NCBI RefSeq assembly: GCF_040358255.1
Contig: NZ_CP132938.1
Coordinates: 4,836,001-4,900,000 of the forward strand
Reading direction: 5' to 3'
DNA length: 64,000 bases
Source: Tunturibacter gelidoferens
GTDB taxonomy: Bacteria > Acidobacteriota > Terriglobia > Terriglobales > Acidobacteriaceae
The translations under genes were made by a program, and so were the position numbers. The notes under the pieces were generated by a model. That model was given only the letters and a program-made list of their open reading frames with translations, did no database searches and was not told the DNA's origin. Each line of letters opens with the position of its first letter. The stretch's first letter is position 1. Shown piece by piece: positions 1-9,011 of this stretch.

Positions 1-100
1 GGGAAGTAGTAGCAGTGTCACCCGTCTGTCCGTTGATCTCGCGGGACAAACGGGCGCCAGTGAAAAATCAGGAAGCACCGTAGTTGGAGGTTTCATCCTT

Positions 101-1741
101 ATGCGTCTCCGCCCCGTGAGCCCCGATAGATTGAGCTCTCATACCGTGCACCTCACGAGTGTCCTACTCAATTCCGTGACCAGGCTCCTCGTCGCCCTCT
201 GCATCGCAGCCTCGCCATGGTCGGCTCTAGCGCAGGCGGTCAAAACCGCCTCCACGCCCCCGCCCGATTTTTCGCGCCTGGACCTCTACGGCGGCTATGC
301 CTACTTCCATCCTTTCAACAGCGAAATCGCTCCCTTCGTCTATCAGCCCATCAATCCCGGTGCCGTCGCAAGTGCCACCGCCTATTTCAATCGTTACTTG
401 GGCGTCCAAGCCGAGGGCAGCTTCTTCCCGTACGGGACCAACGATTGCTATTACACCGCCCAAGCCGGCCCTGTTCTCCGCTACCAAAAAGGCCGCTTCA
501 TCCCCTTCGCCCACGTTCTCGGCGGCGGAGCCAGAGCAGGCGGACCAGCCTTCCAACCCTGCACCTGGGGCTGGGGCGTCACCGCCGGAGCAGGTCTCGA
601 CCTCGTCCTGCCAGTTTTCAACAATCACATCGCCCTTCGCATAGCCCAAGCTGACTTCAACTACTCCCACGTTGACTACGGTCCAGTCGACCCCGCCCAG
701 GTAACCGGAGGCGTTGGTGATATCACTGCCTACCGCCTCTCTGCCGGCGTAGTTCTGCGCTTCGGCCAGCAAACGCCTCCCCCACCTGTCCAACTTGGCT
801 GCACCGTTCAACCAACCAACGTCTTCCCTGGCGATCCCGTAACCGTTACAGCCACTGCTACAAACATCGAAGCGAAGAAGAAGCTTTCCTACACCTGGAC
901 CGCCAGCGGCGGTGAGCTCACCAACAACGACGCAACAGCCAACATCAACACCGCAGGCCTCGCACCAGGCGACTATACCGTCTCGGGTCACGTCAGCGAA
1001 GGCAAACGCCCTGGCGAGAGCGCCAACTGCTCCGCCGGCTTCCGCATCCATAACCCCGCTCCGCCCTCCATCGCTTGCTCCGCCAACCCCAGCACCGTCA
1101 TGCCCGGCGACCCCTCGACCATCACAGCCGTCGCGAGCAGCCTGGAGGGTCTCACCCTCAGCTACTCCTACTCCGCCTCCGCTGGCCAGATCTCCGGAAC
1201 CACACCTACCGCGACGCTCGTCACCAGCGGCGCTCCCTCAGGCATCGTCACGGTCACCTGCAACGTTGTCGATGATCTCGGCAAACACGCCTCCGCCGAC
1301 ACCACAGTGACAATCATCACGCCTCCACCTCCGCCGGTCCCGCAGGTACGCCCCCTCTGCAGCGTTTCGTTTGAGCGGGATCTGAAGCGTCCCGTCCGCG
1401 TCGACAACGAAGGGAAGGCCTGCCTGGACGAGATCGCTCTCACCCTCAACCGCGACACCACCTCAAAACTGGTAATTGTCGGCAGACACTCCGACGATGA
1501 AACGCCTGATGCTGCAGCCCAGCGCGACCTCAACGTAGAGCAGTACCTCATCGACGAAAAAGGAATCGATCCTGCACGCATCTCGATGCGAACCAGCGGC
1601 CAACCTGGTCGCGTCCTCGACAGCACACTCGTTCCCGACGGAGCCTCATTCACCCCCGGGGACACGGCTACCTTCGACGCAAACTCCGTGAAACGGGAGG
1701 GCCAGCCATACGCTAAGCCAAAATCCACTACGAATCACTAA
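101..1741 (+). CDS. OmpA-like outer membrane protein with Ig/PKD-like repeats
   Basis: This 546-aa protein appears to be an outer-membrane protein anchored to peptidoglycan. A hydrophobic segment near residues 25-45 ending in ALAQA looks like a signal peptide. Residues ~55-225 alternate aromatic and Gly-rich strands, as in small OmpA-type beta-barrels (LDLYGGYAYF at the start, LSAGVVLRFG at the end). Two Ig/PKD-like repeats follow at ~230-315 and ~322-405, each with a CxxxPxxVxPGDPxTxTA pattern. The C-terminus (~425-520) resembles an OmpA-like domain, with KLVIVGRHSDDE and DPARISMRTSGQ. The first ATG gives an unusually long pre-signal extension, so a start nearer residue 20 is possible. A strong terminator follows. 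It lies outside the inserted element, beyond the tRNA, so it is probably core chromosome. The function beyond envelope structure is unknown. Confidence 0.75.
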   Translation: MRLRPVSPDRLSSHTVHLTSVLLNSVTRLLVALCIAASPWSALAQAVKTASTPPPDFSRLDLYGGYAYFHPFNSEIAPFVYQPINPGAVASATAYFNRYLGVQAEGSFFPYGTNDCYYTAQAGPVLRYQKGRFIPFAHVLGGGARAGGPAFQPCTWGWGVTAGAGLDLVLPVFNNHIALRIAQADFNYSHVDYGPVDPAQVTGGVGDITAYRLSAGVVLRFGQQTPPPPVQLGCTVQPTNVFPGDPVTVTATATNIEAKKKLSYTWTASGGELTNNDATANINTAGLAPGDYTVSGHVSEGKRPGESANCSAGFRIHNPAPPSIACSANPSTVMPGDPSTITAVASSLEGLTLSYSYSASAGQISGTTPTATLVTSGAPSGIVTVTCNVVDDLGKHASADTTVTIITPPPPPVPQVRPLCSVSFERDLKRPVRVDNEGKACLDEIALTLNRDTTSKLVIVGRHSDDETPDAAAQRDLNVEQYLIDEKGIDPARISMRTSGQPGRVLDSTLVPDGASFTPGDTATFDANSVKREGQPYAKPKSTTNH

Positions 1742-1780
1742 CCAATCACGAATCTGATCGACTTTTGTCTCAAACCTGAG

Positions 1781-1809
1781 AGGAGGAGCTCCAGGCTCCT
1801 CCTTATTTT
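1781..1809 (+). terminator. Rho-independent terminator after the OmpA-like gene
   Basis: A perfect 9-bp stem (1781-1789 with 1795-1803, AGGAGGAGC/GCTCCTCCT) with a 5-nt loop is followed by TATTTT. It sits 40 nt after the stop codon of the OmpA-like gene. Confidence 0.85.
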
Positions 1810-2131
1810 CCGCCCCACGGTCAACCTGAAGCGCCCATTCAACCAGCGCACCCGCGAACATTCTCATCTCGACCGTACAAGCTCAATACATCATCGCGTC
1901 ACTGGGCAATTCAGCGCCCCGCATCTGTCTTCCCTTTTGTTGCTCCCTTTCTTCCACACGCCACAACTCACTTCGAACCGAGCACAGCCGAAATCCCCGC
2001 TTCCCCGCTCCTTCGCCACCCCGACACCAAATCTGCTAAACTACCTTAGTCGGTACAGCGATCCTGCAAGTGCACCCGCGCGCTTGAGCCTTACGGAAAG
2101 CACTCTCATCGACATCTCACCGCAGCACATT
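1810..2131. other. Intergenic region before tRNA-Pro
   Basis: No convincing gene is seen. An open frame here lacks a ribosome binding site and runs straight through the tRNA. The stretch probably carries the tRNA promoter, but I cannot assign the boxes with confidence. Confidence 0.5.
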
Positions 2132-2208
<77 letters not shown>

Positions 2209-2224
2209 TTTAAATCCCACGTTA

Positions 2225-3403
2225 TCAATGAATTAGCAAACTGCCTTTCTGTGCAACCTTTTGCATTTGGGTCCATTTGGGTCCAATCAATAATTCTTCG
2301 ATCCGGCCCACCGCATTGCGCGACTCCGAGGAGACCGCGTGGATGTAATGCTCCCGCGTCACCTCGGACGAGGTATGCCCCAGCAGGGTCTGCACTGTGC
2401 CGAGGGGAGTCCCCGCCGCATCAAGCAAACTCGCTGTCAGGTGACGCAGCCAGTGCCAATTAAAGCCCTTCAGCCCCAGCCTTACGGCGACCGGTCTGAA
2501 CTGCCGGTTGAGCAGGTTGCGACGGCAAAGGGCAGTTCCCGCGGCTGAGGAGAAGATCAGCGCAGTTCCGCTTCCCTGCCTCTGCAGACCGAGGATCTGA
2601 ACCGCAATCGGAGAGAGCGGAACGACCCGCCGGCTCCGCTTCGTCTTGGGGGTATCGAACTGGCCCTCGTAGACCGTCTGCCGAACGCGTAACGTTCCCG
2701 CGGTCAGGTCGACGTCACACCAGCGCAGTGCAAGCATCTCCCCAATCCGCAGTCCCGTTAGAACGATCAGCGCTGCAATCGAACGGGACGGTTCCGGCAG
2801 CTCTTTGAGCAGAGACTTGAGCTCATCCAGGGAGACCAGAGGTGGCTCCTCGGAATGAATACGACGCGGCAGGCGGGTCTTTTTAACGACATTCTGCCGA
2901 ATCAGCTCATCCATCTCCGCAGCATTGAGCACGGTCCCAAACGTGGTCCGAAGATGCCGGACCGAGTTCCAGGACATGCCAGCGCTGAACTTTCCGTGCA
3001 GCCACTTCTGTACTCCGTCCCGGGTCAGCGCCCGAAGGGGTATCTCCCCGAAGACCGGCAGAATATGGGTTTGAAGGTTGTGGTCATAGAACAGACGGGT
3101 GGAAAGCTTGAGCGAAGGAAATACCGAAGGCTTCCACATCTCCTCCGCAAACCTCCGCAGAGTCATCGGCCCCGATGCCCCTGGCTTGCCTACGTTTATC
3201 AGTTTCAGGCGTTCCCACAGTTCTCGTTCCGCATTGCGCTTCGACGATATCTCCTCGACTGCTCCAAGGACTACCGATCTCCGCACAATACGAATCGAGC
3301 CCTGAGGCCCCGGAACTTCTTCACGCCAACGTCCGATCCACACTTTGTTTTTCTTGCCTCTCTTCGAGACGGTGCCATATTGCAACCGACTATTCTGAGT
3401 CAT
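2225..3403 (-). CDS. int: Tyrosine recombinase (ICE integrase)
   Basis: This 392-aa site-specific recombinase presumably integrates and excises the element at tRNA-Pro. The catalytic domain shows Arg in TGLRIGEMLALRW, the HxxR box in HWLRHLTASLLDAAG, the second His in LLGHTSSEVTREHY, and the Tyr nucleophile in that same stretch. An N-terminal SAM-like/core-binding domain precedes it (~75-170). The start has a good Shine-Dalgarno (AGGAAGGAT) just upstream. It is downstream of, and likely co-transcribed with, the excisionase-like gene, and its stop lies 17 nt from the end of the tRNA, the standard arrangement for tRNA-targeting elements. Confidence 0.93.
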   Translation of the reverse strand: MTQNSRLQYGTVSKRGKKNKVWIGRWREEVPGPQGSIRIVRRSVVLGAVEEISSKRNAERELWERLKLINVGKPGASGPMTLRRFAEEMWKPSVFPSLKLSTRLFYDHNLQTHILPVFGEIPLRALTRDGVQKWLHGKFSAGMSWNSVRHLRTTFGTVLNAAEMDELIRQNVVKKTRLPRRIHSEEPPLVSLDELKSLLKELPEPSRSIAALIVLTGLRIGEMLALRWCDVDLTAGTLRVRQTVYEGQFDTPKTKRSRRVVPLSPIAVQILGLQRQGSGTALIFSSAAGTALCRRNLLNRQFRPVAVRLGLKGFNWHWLRHLTASLLDAAGTPLGTVQTLLGHTSSEVTREHYIHAVSSESRNAVGRIEELLIGPKWTQMQKVAQKGSLLIH

Positions 3404-3482
3404 TTCATGATCCTTCCTGACTCTTCCAGCCGGTATAGCGTCGTAACCGCAGTGTAGGAGCTATCCGCTTTGTATTCAAGGC

Positions 3483-3785
3483 TCATCGCGAAGTCCCCTG
3501 ATCGACCCAGATGCGGACCTCTTTCAGGCGAAAACGCAGGTATTTCCCAATCTTCAGGTGGGGTATCTTATCCCTGCCTCGTTTGCGTACTCGTTCATAA
3601 ACCCATGACGGCGAAACTCGCAGAGCTGCCGCTATTTCGTCTACGGTCAGAAGTTCCAGCAGGTACTCTGCAGCTCCTGCATGACCTCGCTCGGGCTCAG
3701 GAGACAACACGGCGTCTGAACTATTCCTATTCATCGCCGAGCCCTGCCGGTTTGATGTACGAGCGGGAGCAACTATGACATCCAT
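3483..3785 (-). CDS. Excisionase-like helix-turn-helix protein
   Basis: This 100-aa protein has a winged helix-turn-helix of the MerR/excisionase 'helix-turn-helix domain' family: DEIAAALRVSPSWVYERVRK followed by IPHLKIGKYLRFRL. Such proteins act as recombination directionality factors or local repressors. The start at 3785 is chosen because GAGGTG lies about 9 nt upstream. It precedes the integrase by 79 nt on the same strand, which suggests an xis-int operon. A 52-bp sequence that also occurs upstream of the virB operon lies 68 bp before its start codon. Confidence 0.8.
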   Translation of the reverse strand: MDVIVAPARTSNRQGSAMNRNSSDAVLSPEPERGHAGAAEYLLELLTVDEIAAALRVSPSWVYERVRKRGRDKIPHLKIGKYLRFRLKEVRIWVDQGTSR

Positions 3786-3852
3786 AATTCACCTCGAAGC
3801 CGGCCGTAATCACTTCGACTCGCCGACTGACCTCAACTTAGGTCAAAAAAAA

Positions 3853-3904
3853 GGCTGCGATTATTACCTTTTGCGACGCATTATTCCCTCTGAGTCAATA
3901 ATCC
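3853..3904 (-). repeat. 52-bp regulatory repeat, copy 1 (upstream of xis-int)
   Basis: Read on the minus strand, this sequence matches 5704-5755 on the plus strand over 52 nt with only a few differences. It includes a 16-nt block GCGTCGCAAAAGGTAA and the motif GGATTATTG. Internally it repeats GGAATAAT/GGTAATAAT. Each copy lies 68-74 bp upstream of the first start codon of an operon reading away from it. It is best read as a shared promoter or operator. Confidence 0.75.
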
Positions 3905-3992
3905 AGAGCCACACTTTGTTGCATCGCAACCACAATCATTCGACCCCTCAGCTTGATCGTTGTCCGGGTATGCGCGATGATCGATTCGAACA

Positions 3993-4160
3993 ATGAGCAG
4001 CACACCCATCATTCCGCCGGGCGGTATGCCGCCAATCCCACCCCACTGGCGCGAGGAAAGCGACTGGATCGTCCTCATCGAATTTCTGCCAAAGAATGAC
4101 GTCGAAGACCGCACACAGGCCGCAGAGCGAACGGGTACATGCTGGCATATGCGCAGATGA
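3993..4160 (+). CDS. Small hypothetical protein, translationally coupled
   Basis: This 55-aa ORF is Pro-rich at its N-terminus (IIPPGGMPPIPPHWREE), followed by an amphipathic stretch WIVLIEFLPKNDVEDRTQ. Its stop codon overlaps the start of the next ORF in an ATGA arrangement, which is the main support that both are real. The ribosome binding site is weak. I do not recognise the family. Confidence 0.45.
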   Translation: MSSTPIIPPGGMPPIPPHWREESDWIVLIEFLPKNDVEDRTQAAERTGTCWHMRR

Positions 4161-4435
4161 CCGATACTCGAATGCTGGCCCTTTTGGGTGATCCTCAAGC
4201 GGACGCATACGAGCTGCTGTTCTCATTCAATTCGGCAGAGAATAAGACTGAGTTCATGCGCCTTCTCAATTCAAACGAGCTATCCGCCTGCGACGACGAA
4301 TTCATTCAGGTCCCTCCGCAGGACGAGATCGATGCGGCCCAGCCTATCGCTAAGGTCCTGCCTGAAGATGTTGTCCAGAGAGTCACTCTGATCGCAACCA
4401 TGCTGATGGGCGGGCAGTCCGGCATCGTTCAGTAA
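4157..4435 (+). CDS. Small hypothetical protein
   Basis: This 92-aa ORF starts at the ATG overlapping the upstream stop (ATGA). The sequence is acidic and predicted soluble (ELLFSFNSAENKTEFMRLLN, QVPPQDEIDAAQPIAKVLPE). No family is recognised. It sits between the integrase operon and the methyltransferase, where conjugative elements often keep small modulators, but no function can be assigned. Confidence 0.5.
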   Translation: MTDTRMLALLGDPQADAYELLFSFNSAENKTEFMRLLNSNELSACDDEFIQVPPQDEIDAAQPIAKVLPEDVVQRVTLIATMLMGGQSGIVQ

Positions 4436-4544
4436 CAATCTGCGCCTTCGAATGTCTGAGGGAGCGATTCTCGAAGACATTCCTGCTGCACCTGAGTGAT
4501 TGCCAATACTCATCCCCGCAGTCCCATTGCTCTTCATTCGCCCG

Positions 4545-4760
4545 GACACTGCTTCGGGCCTGGTCCGACGCCCTGCGGACGGCGCAGGCTCTGCTTCGGC
4601 CTGACAGCCGCCCTCCGGGTTTCGGGTCTCTCCAAAACAAGCCTCTGCACAGAACGCAGAACATTCTTTCGGCCCTCCCGAAAATGCGCCCGCTTGCCTT
4701 GGGAGGTGGGCCCCTCGCATCGCTTCGCGTGGTGTGTCCCGAGCGCCTTCAGAGGCAACG
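4545..4760 (+). promoter_or_regulatory. Structured leader repeat, copy 1 (upstream of methyltransferase)
   Basis: About 190 nt here resemble 16150-16340 upstream of ssb. Shared blocks include CGCCCTGCGG, TCTGCTTC, CGCCCTCCGGGTTTCGG and CTTGGGAG, and the strongest block is GGGCnCCTCGC[A/G]TCGCTTCGCG followed by GTGTCCCGAG. CTTGGGA and TCCCGAG could pair to close a stem around a smaller hairpin. No protein is credible in any frame here, and the element ends shortly before the ribosome binding site of the methyltransferase. It is either a cis-regulatory RNA or a single-strand promoter. Confidence 0.65.
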
Positions 4761-4780
4761 GACCAGAGGAGATTTCAGAA

Positions 4781-5503
4781 ATGGCAACCACAAGCGTAGC
4801 AACCGCACAGCAGAGCAACTTCGCCAACCGGATCCTTCACGGCGACTGCATCGAAGTGATGCGTCAGATGCCTGCGAACAGCATAGATTTCATCCTCACT
4901 GATCCGCCCTATCTCGTGAACTACCGCGACCGCGGTGGACGCACGATTCAGAACGACCTCGATGAGAGCTGGCTCAAACCTGCGATGGCCGAAGCGTATC
5001 GGGTATTGAAACAGGACCGCATCGCTGTGATGTTTTACGGATGGACGAAGGTTGATTCGTTCTTCGAAGCATGGCGCAGCGCGGGGTTTCAACCTGTCGG
5101 ACACATCGTCTTTCGCAAGAGCTATAGCTCGAAGAGCAGGTTCCTCCGCTACCAGCATGAGCAGGCATTCCTGCTGGCCAAGGGCAGACCGCCGCTGCCG
5201 AAGCAGCCGCTCGGCGATGTGATGGAGATGCCCTACAGCGGCAACAAGCTTCACCCCACGCAGAAGCCCATACCGGCGCTGGTGCCGCTGATCCGTAGCT
5301 TCACTCTTCAAGGCGAGAGCGTACTCGATCTCTTCGCTGGAAGCGGAAGCACCTGTGCAGCCGCGTTGCTTACAGGCCGTACGTATACCGGCGTGGAGAT
5401 GGACGACGCTTACTTTCAGCAGGCCAGCGAGCGTTTGATCAGAGTCGACCAGAGGGTCGCTGCAAAGCGATCTTCTGGTTCGGGCATTCCCACGCGAGTG
5501 TGA
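4781..5503 (+). CDS. Orphan DNA methyltransferase (DPPY, beta-type)
   Basis: This 240-aa enzyme is a SAM-dependent DNA N6-adenine or N4-cytosine methyltransferase. The catalytic DPPY motif comes first (FILTDPPYLVNYRDRG, ~residues 40-50). The SAM-binding motif is near the C-terminus (VLDLFAGSGSTCAAALLTGR, ~185-205), which is the order of the beta class. The ATG at 4781 is preferred because AGAGGAG lies upstream and homology-like sequence begins at NRILHGDCIEVM; a longer open frame runs back into the structured leader. No cognate restriction enzyme is nearby, so it probably protects the transferred element or regulates it. Confidence 0.88.
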   Translation: MATTSVATAQQSNFANRILHGDCIEVMRQMPANSIDFILTDPPYLVNYRDRGGRTIQNDLDESWLKPAMAEAYRVLKQDRIAVMFYGWTKVDSFFEAWRSAGFQPVGHIVFRKSYSSKSRFLRYQHEQAFLLAKGRPPLPKQPLGDVMEMPYSGNKLHPTQKPIPALVPLIRSFTLQGESVLDLFAGSGSTCAAALLTGRTYTGVEMDDAYFQQASERLIRVDQRVAAKRSSGSGIPTRV

Positions 5504-5703
5504 TGCTACCCGCGTGGCCGCCGCGGCTCGAGGCGAGCCATTGTTCAGAGCCGTGATGATCGCGGCCTTGACCCGCAGCCTGCTCACGGATTCTTCGCCC
5601 CATCATGGTGGGAATGCCATGCGCTGCGCCCTGCACGGCGCAATGCCCACACATGAGTCCATTCTCATCGTGGTGTGCCAGATCGGCCACAATCTGCGTC
5701 TCC

Positions 5704-5755
5704 GGATTATTGCTCCAAATGGAATAACGCGTCGCAAAAGGTAATAATCGCAACC
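5704..5755 (+). repeat. 52-bp regulatory repeat, copy 2 (upstream of virB operon)
   Basis: This is the inverted counterpart of 3853-3904. It ends 74 bp before the VirB2 start codon and reads in the direction of the virB operon. Conserved core: GGAATAA[C/T]GCGTCGC followed by AAAAGGTAATAATCGCA. Confidence 0.75.
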
Positions 5756-5829
5756 CTGTTTGTGTCCTACCTTCGCTCCAGACGTTTGAACGGAGAGTCT
5801 CCACTCGCCGGAAAACGAAAGGAGCAGCA

Positions 5830-6156
5830 ATGCAAATCACCCTTCCCATCAAACGGCCCCATTTCCGGCGATTGCGCGCGCAGTGCCGGAGATGGGCCAT
5901 TCCTTCACTGGTGTCTCTCGCGGCCCTTCCGGTCTATGCACAGACCGGCGCGAGTCCGTGGGAGAACGCAGTCAACGCCCTCAAGACATCGTTCACCGGT
6001 CCGATCGCACAAGGGCTATCGCTTGTCGCCATCGTTGTCGGAGGTCTGATGTTCGCCTACGGTGAGGGCCAGTCGAAGAAGATGCTTGCCGGCATCGTCT
6101 TCGGTATCGGTATGGCTATCGGTGCGGTGAACTTCATGGCCTGGCTCTTTCCGTAG
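5830..6156 (+). CDS. virB2: VirB2/TrbC-like pilin
   Basis: This 108-aa protein is probably the major subunit of the conjugative pilus. A basic N-terminus (~1-24) leads into a signal sequence ending near VYAQTG. The mature part has two hydrophobic helices, GLSLVAIVVGGLMFAYG and MLAGIVFGIGMAIGAVNFMA, separated by a short charged loop (EGQSKK), the classic VirB2/TrbC layout. An AAGGAG ribosome binding site precedes the ATG. It is the first gene of the secretion operon. Confidence 0.88.
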   Translation: MQITLPIKRPHFRRLRAQCRRWAIPSLVSLAALPVYAQTGASPWENAVNALKTSFTGPIAQGLSLVAIVVGGLMFAYGEGQSKKMLAGIVFGIGMAIGAVNFMAWLFP

Positions 6157-6217
6157 TCACACATTGGTGGCAGGCCCAATCACAACCCAACGTTGGATAA
6201 GCAGAAAGGAGGTAACA

Positions 6218-6541
6218 ATGGCAGAGGGCGGTTCACATCGCAACCCACGCAGAAACAAGGTCTTCAAAGCGATGAACCGCCCGCTGACCGTGTTGGGTGC
6301 AGAGCGGCGGCTGTTCTTCGTCGCGCTGATTACGGGCGGCGCTATCTTCTCCATGCTGCATTCGCTGGTCGGAGGAATTGGTCTCTTCATCGTGGGAGTG
6401 ATCATTGCGCGGATCGTAACGAAGCATGATGTCGAGATTCTCCGCATTCTCTTCAACTCCACGAAATTCCGCAGACGCTGCGACCCCATGAAGTGGGAAC
6501 CAACGGAGATCACCGTCAGGAGAAACCATGTTCAGGACTAG
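6218..6541 (+). CDS. virB3: VirB3-like inner-membrane protein
   Basis: This 107-aa protein has two transmembrane segments, LFFVALITGGAIFSML and GIGLFIVGVIIARIV, followed by the short C-terminal tail usual for VirB3/TrbD. The start at 6218 is set by a near-perfect AAAGGAGG seven nt upstream. Its 3' end overlaps the VirB4 start by 14 nt, and VirB3 normally works with VirB4. Confidence 0.85.
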   Translation: MAEGGSHRNPRRNKVFKAMNRPLTVLGAERRLFFVALITGGAIFSMLHSLVGGIGLFIVGVIIARIVTKHDVEILRILFNSTKFRRRCDPMKWEPTEITVRRNHVQD

Positions 6542-9011
6542 CAACATCACGAAGGACTGGAACGAAGCGGGGTCCTTCGCCGCCCAGCTCAACCTGCATG
6601 GATTCTGGGACGAGCATTGCTTTCTGACGAAATCGGGCGACCTGTGCACAGTGTTGAAGGTCGGCGGTATCGACTACGAGAGCCTCGACCATGATGGCCG
6701 AGATTACGCCGTCAAGCGACTTGAAGCCGCCCTCCGCTCCGTCGACGACAGGACACGTCTCTATCAGATCTTGTTCAAGCACAACCGGCCGGAGATCGCC
6801 CATGCCGAGTACGGCGATCCACTCGTCCGCGCCGCAGTAGAACAGCGTGCGGCCTTCCTGAAAGCGAAATCGGAACGACTGTATTCGATCGAGATCATTT
6901 GGGTCGTAATGATCGACGGCAGCTATCGCAAGACGGGACTGCTACACGCGCTGTCGCGGTTGCCAAAGCAGCCACGCTCGTCGGTACGCGACTTGCATTC
7001 ACTGTTCTCAGGCAATAAAGAACGCACCCTGCTCTACCAGCAGATCGAGCGCGACCGGCTGCGCCTGCAGCAAAAAGTTCAGTGTTTGAGTGGGCAGCTT
7101 AACGACCTTACCTCGGTCGAGCTGCTAGGGGCGGAAAAGACCTTCCGGCTTGTCCGGCGTCTTGTAAACTTCCGCCCCTCCAAGATCAACGATGCTCCAC
7201 TATGCGGTGCGCGTCATCTCGATTGGCAGGTGTGCGATTCGGAGTTAGAGGCGCATCGCGGCCATCTGCGTGTGGACGATCACTATGTCCGCGTCCTAAC
7301 GTTGAAGGAGTTGCCCAGCGAGACGCGGCCACTGCTGTTGCAGGGTCTGCTCGACGTTCGCGCCAACTTCCATGTGGTCACCGAGTGGCATCCGGTAGAC
7401 AACGCAAAAGCGCGGAAAGAGATCGCCTCCCGCCGCCGTCATCACCACAACTCCAAGACCAGCTTCGTCTCGAACCTTCAGGACCGGCAGAATACAGGCC
7501 CGAAGGACGAATTAGTCGATGACTCGAAGGAAGCCGCGGTTGCAGAGCTGGGCGTGGCCCTGACCGCGCTCGGAATGGAAGGCAAGAACTTCGGCGAATA
7601 CACGCTCTCGATCGTGATCTACGACGAGGACCGTTTCAAGGTCGAGAACGCGGTAGCTGAGTTTCAGAAGCTCTTCACTCAGCATGATGGGCTGCTCTAT
7701 GAAGAACGCTACAACCTGCTTAACGCCTTCTTCGCCACGGTGCCCGGCAATCGGCAGTTCAATCTTCGCAAGCAGTGGGCTCTTAACTCGAACTATGCCG
7801 ACCTGTCGTTTCTCTTCACCGTCGATAGCGGCAAACAATGGAACCCGCACCTCGAACGCGAGTACCTCGCCGTTCTCGAATCGAGGCATGGCACACCCTA
7901 CTACCTGAACCTCCACAGCGGAGATGTAGCCCACACACTGATGCTCGGGGCTACGGGTAGCGGAAAGAGTTTTGCGGCGTCGACCATCCTTCAGTCCGCC
8001 CAGAAGTACGAACCACTCACCTTCATCTTCGATCTCGGCGGGAGCTACGAGACGCTGACCCGGGCCTTCGGCGGGTCCTATCTGAACGCCGGTTTGAAGA
8101 ATCCCGGATTCAGCATCAACCCGTTCTCTCTCGAGCCGACCCACGAGAACCTGAATTTTCTCTATCTCTTCGTTCGTGTGCTCATCGAATCCGGTGGCCG
8201 CTACGAGCTGACGACGGCAGATGAAAAGGCGCTCTACGCTGCGCTGGAGCGCATCTATAAACTTCCCCGCGAGATACGGACACTCTCCAACTTCGCATCC
8301 GTCCTCGGGCCTCTCGGTGAGCGTCTGCACCGCTGGACGCAGGCTGGACAGTTCGGCCATCTCTTTGACAACGTGGAGGACACGCTCACCTTCTCCCGGT
8401 TCCAGACATTCAACTTCGATGGCTGGAGTGATTACCCCGACATTCTGGAGCCCTTGCTGTTTTACGTCTTGCAGCGTGCGTCTTCGGAGATCGAGAAGCC
8501 CGAGAACACCGGAACTTTTAAGATATTCCTGATCGATGAGGCGTGGATATTCCTTAAGAACCAGATCATCCGAGCATGGATCATCCGCGCCGAACGAACG
8601 TGGCGCAAGAAGAACGCCGCGATGGTGCTGGCCACACAGTCAGTCGTGGAACTGGCCGCCTCCGACATGCTGCACGTCGTCAATGAGTCCTGCCCGACAA
8701 AGATATTTCTTGCCAACCCGAATATCGATCGCAAGCTCTATGCCGAAGTCTTCCAGTTGAATGACACGCAACTCGAGTTGCTGGAGTCATTGGTGCCCAA
8801 GCGCGAACTACTGCTCATCCAGCCGGAGGGCACCAAGAAACTGGTGCTCGAAGTCGATGCTCTCGGCTACTGGATGGCCACGAACAACTCCCGCGACAAC
8901 CTTCGCAGACAGGATTACTTCGCCCGCTTCGGCCCGGAGCAGGGACTCCTGCGCCTTGCCGAAGACTACCCCAATCCCACGAACCAAACACCCGCCGAGG
9001 AGGCTGCATGA
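6528..9011 (+). CDS. virB4: VirB4 ATPase
   Basis: This 827-aa ATPase energises pilus assembly and substrate transfer at the inner membrane. The Walker A motif is GATGSGKS (~475-482), Walker B is IFLIDEAWIFL (~665-675), and NPNIDRK with a downstream LLLIQPEG matches the C-terminal lobe of VirB4. The N-terminal CagE/TrbE-like domain (~15-430) is present, so the length is normal. The stop overlaps the next gene's ATG. Confidence 0.95.
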   Translation: MFRTSNITKDWNEAGSFAAQLNLHGFWDEHCFLTKSGDLCTVLKVGGIDYESLDHDGRDYAVKRLEAALRSVDDRTRLYQILFKHNRPEIAHAEYGDPLVRAAVEQRAAFLKAKSERLYSIEIIWVVMIDGSYRKTGLLHALSRLPKQPRSSVRDLHSLFSGNKERTLLYQQIERDRLRLQQKVQCLSGQLNDLTSVELLGAEKTFRLVRRLVNFRPSKINDAPLCGARHLDWQVCDSELEAHRGHLRVDDHYVRVLTLKELPSETRPLLLQGLLDVRANFHVVTEWHPVDNAKARKEIASRRRHHHNSKTSFVSNLQDRQNTGPKDELVDDSKEAAVAELGVALTALGMEGKNFGEYTLSIVIYDEDRFKVENAVAEFQKLFTQHDGLLYEERYNLLNAFFATVPGNRQFNLRKQWALNSNYADLSFLFTVDSGKQWNPHLEREYLAVLESRHGTPYYLNLHSGDVAHTLMLGATGSGKSFAASTILQSAQKYEPLTFIFDLGGSYETLTRAFGGSYLNAGLKNPGFSINPFSLEPTHENLNFLYLFVRVLIESGGRYELTTADEKALYAALERIYKLPREIRTLSNFASVLGPLGERLHRWTQAGQFGHLFDNVEDTLTFSRFQTFNFDGWSDYPDILEPLLFYVLQRASSEIEKPENTGTFKIFLIDEAWIFLKNQIIRAWIIRAERTWRKKNAAMVLATQSVVELAASDMLHVVNESCPTKIFLANPNIDRKLYAEVFQLNDTQLELLESLVPKRELLLIQPEGTKKLVLEVDALGYWMATNNSRDNLRRQDYFARFGPEQGLLRLAEDYPNPTNQTPAEEAA

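Noticed and set aside
227..1051. Long minus-strand frame opposite the OmpA-like gene
   Set aside because: Low-complexity antisense shadow of a GC-rich gene, with no start signal.
4496..4780. N-terminal extension of the DPPY methyltransferase
   Set aside because: The region is the structured leader; the downstream ATG has a ribosome binding site and matches the family start.
7202..8360. Frames on both strands inside virB4
   Set aside because: They are shadows within a well-supported VirB4 gene.
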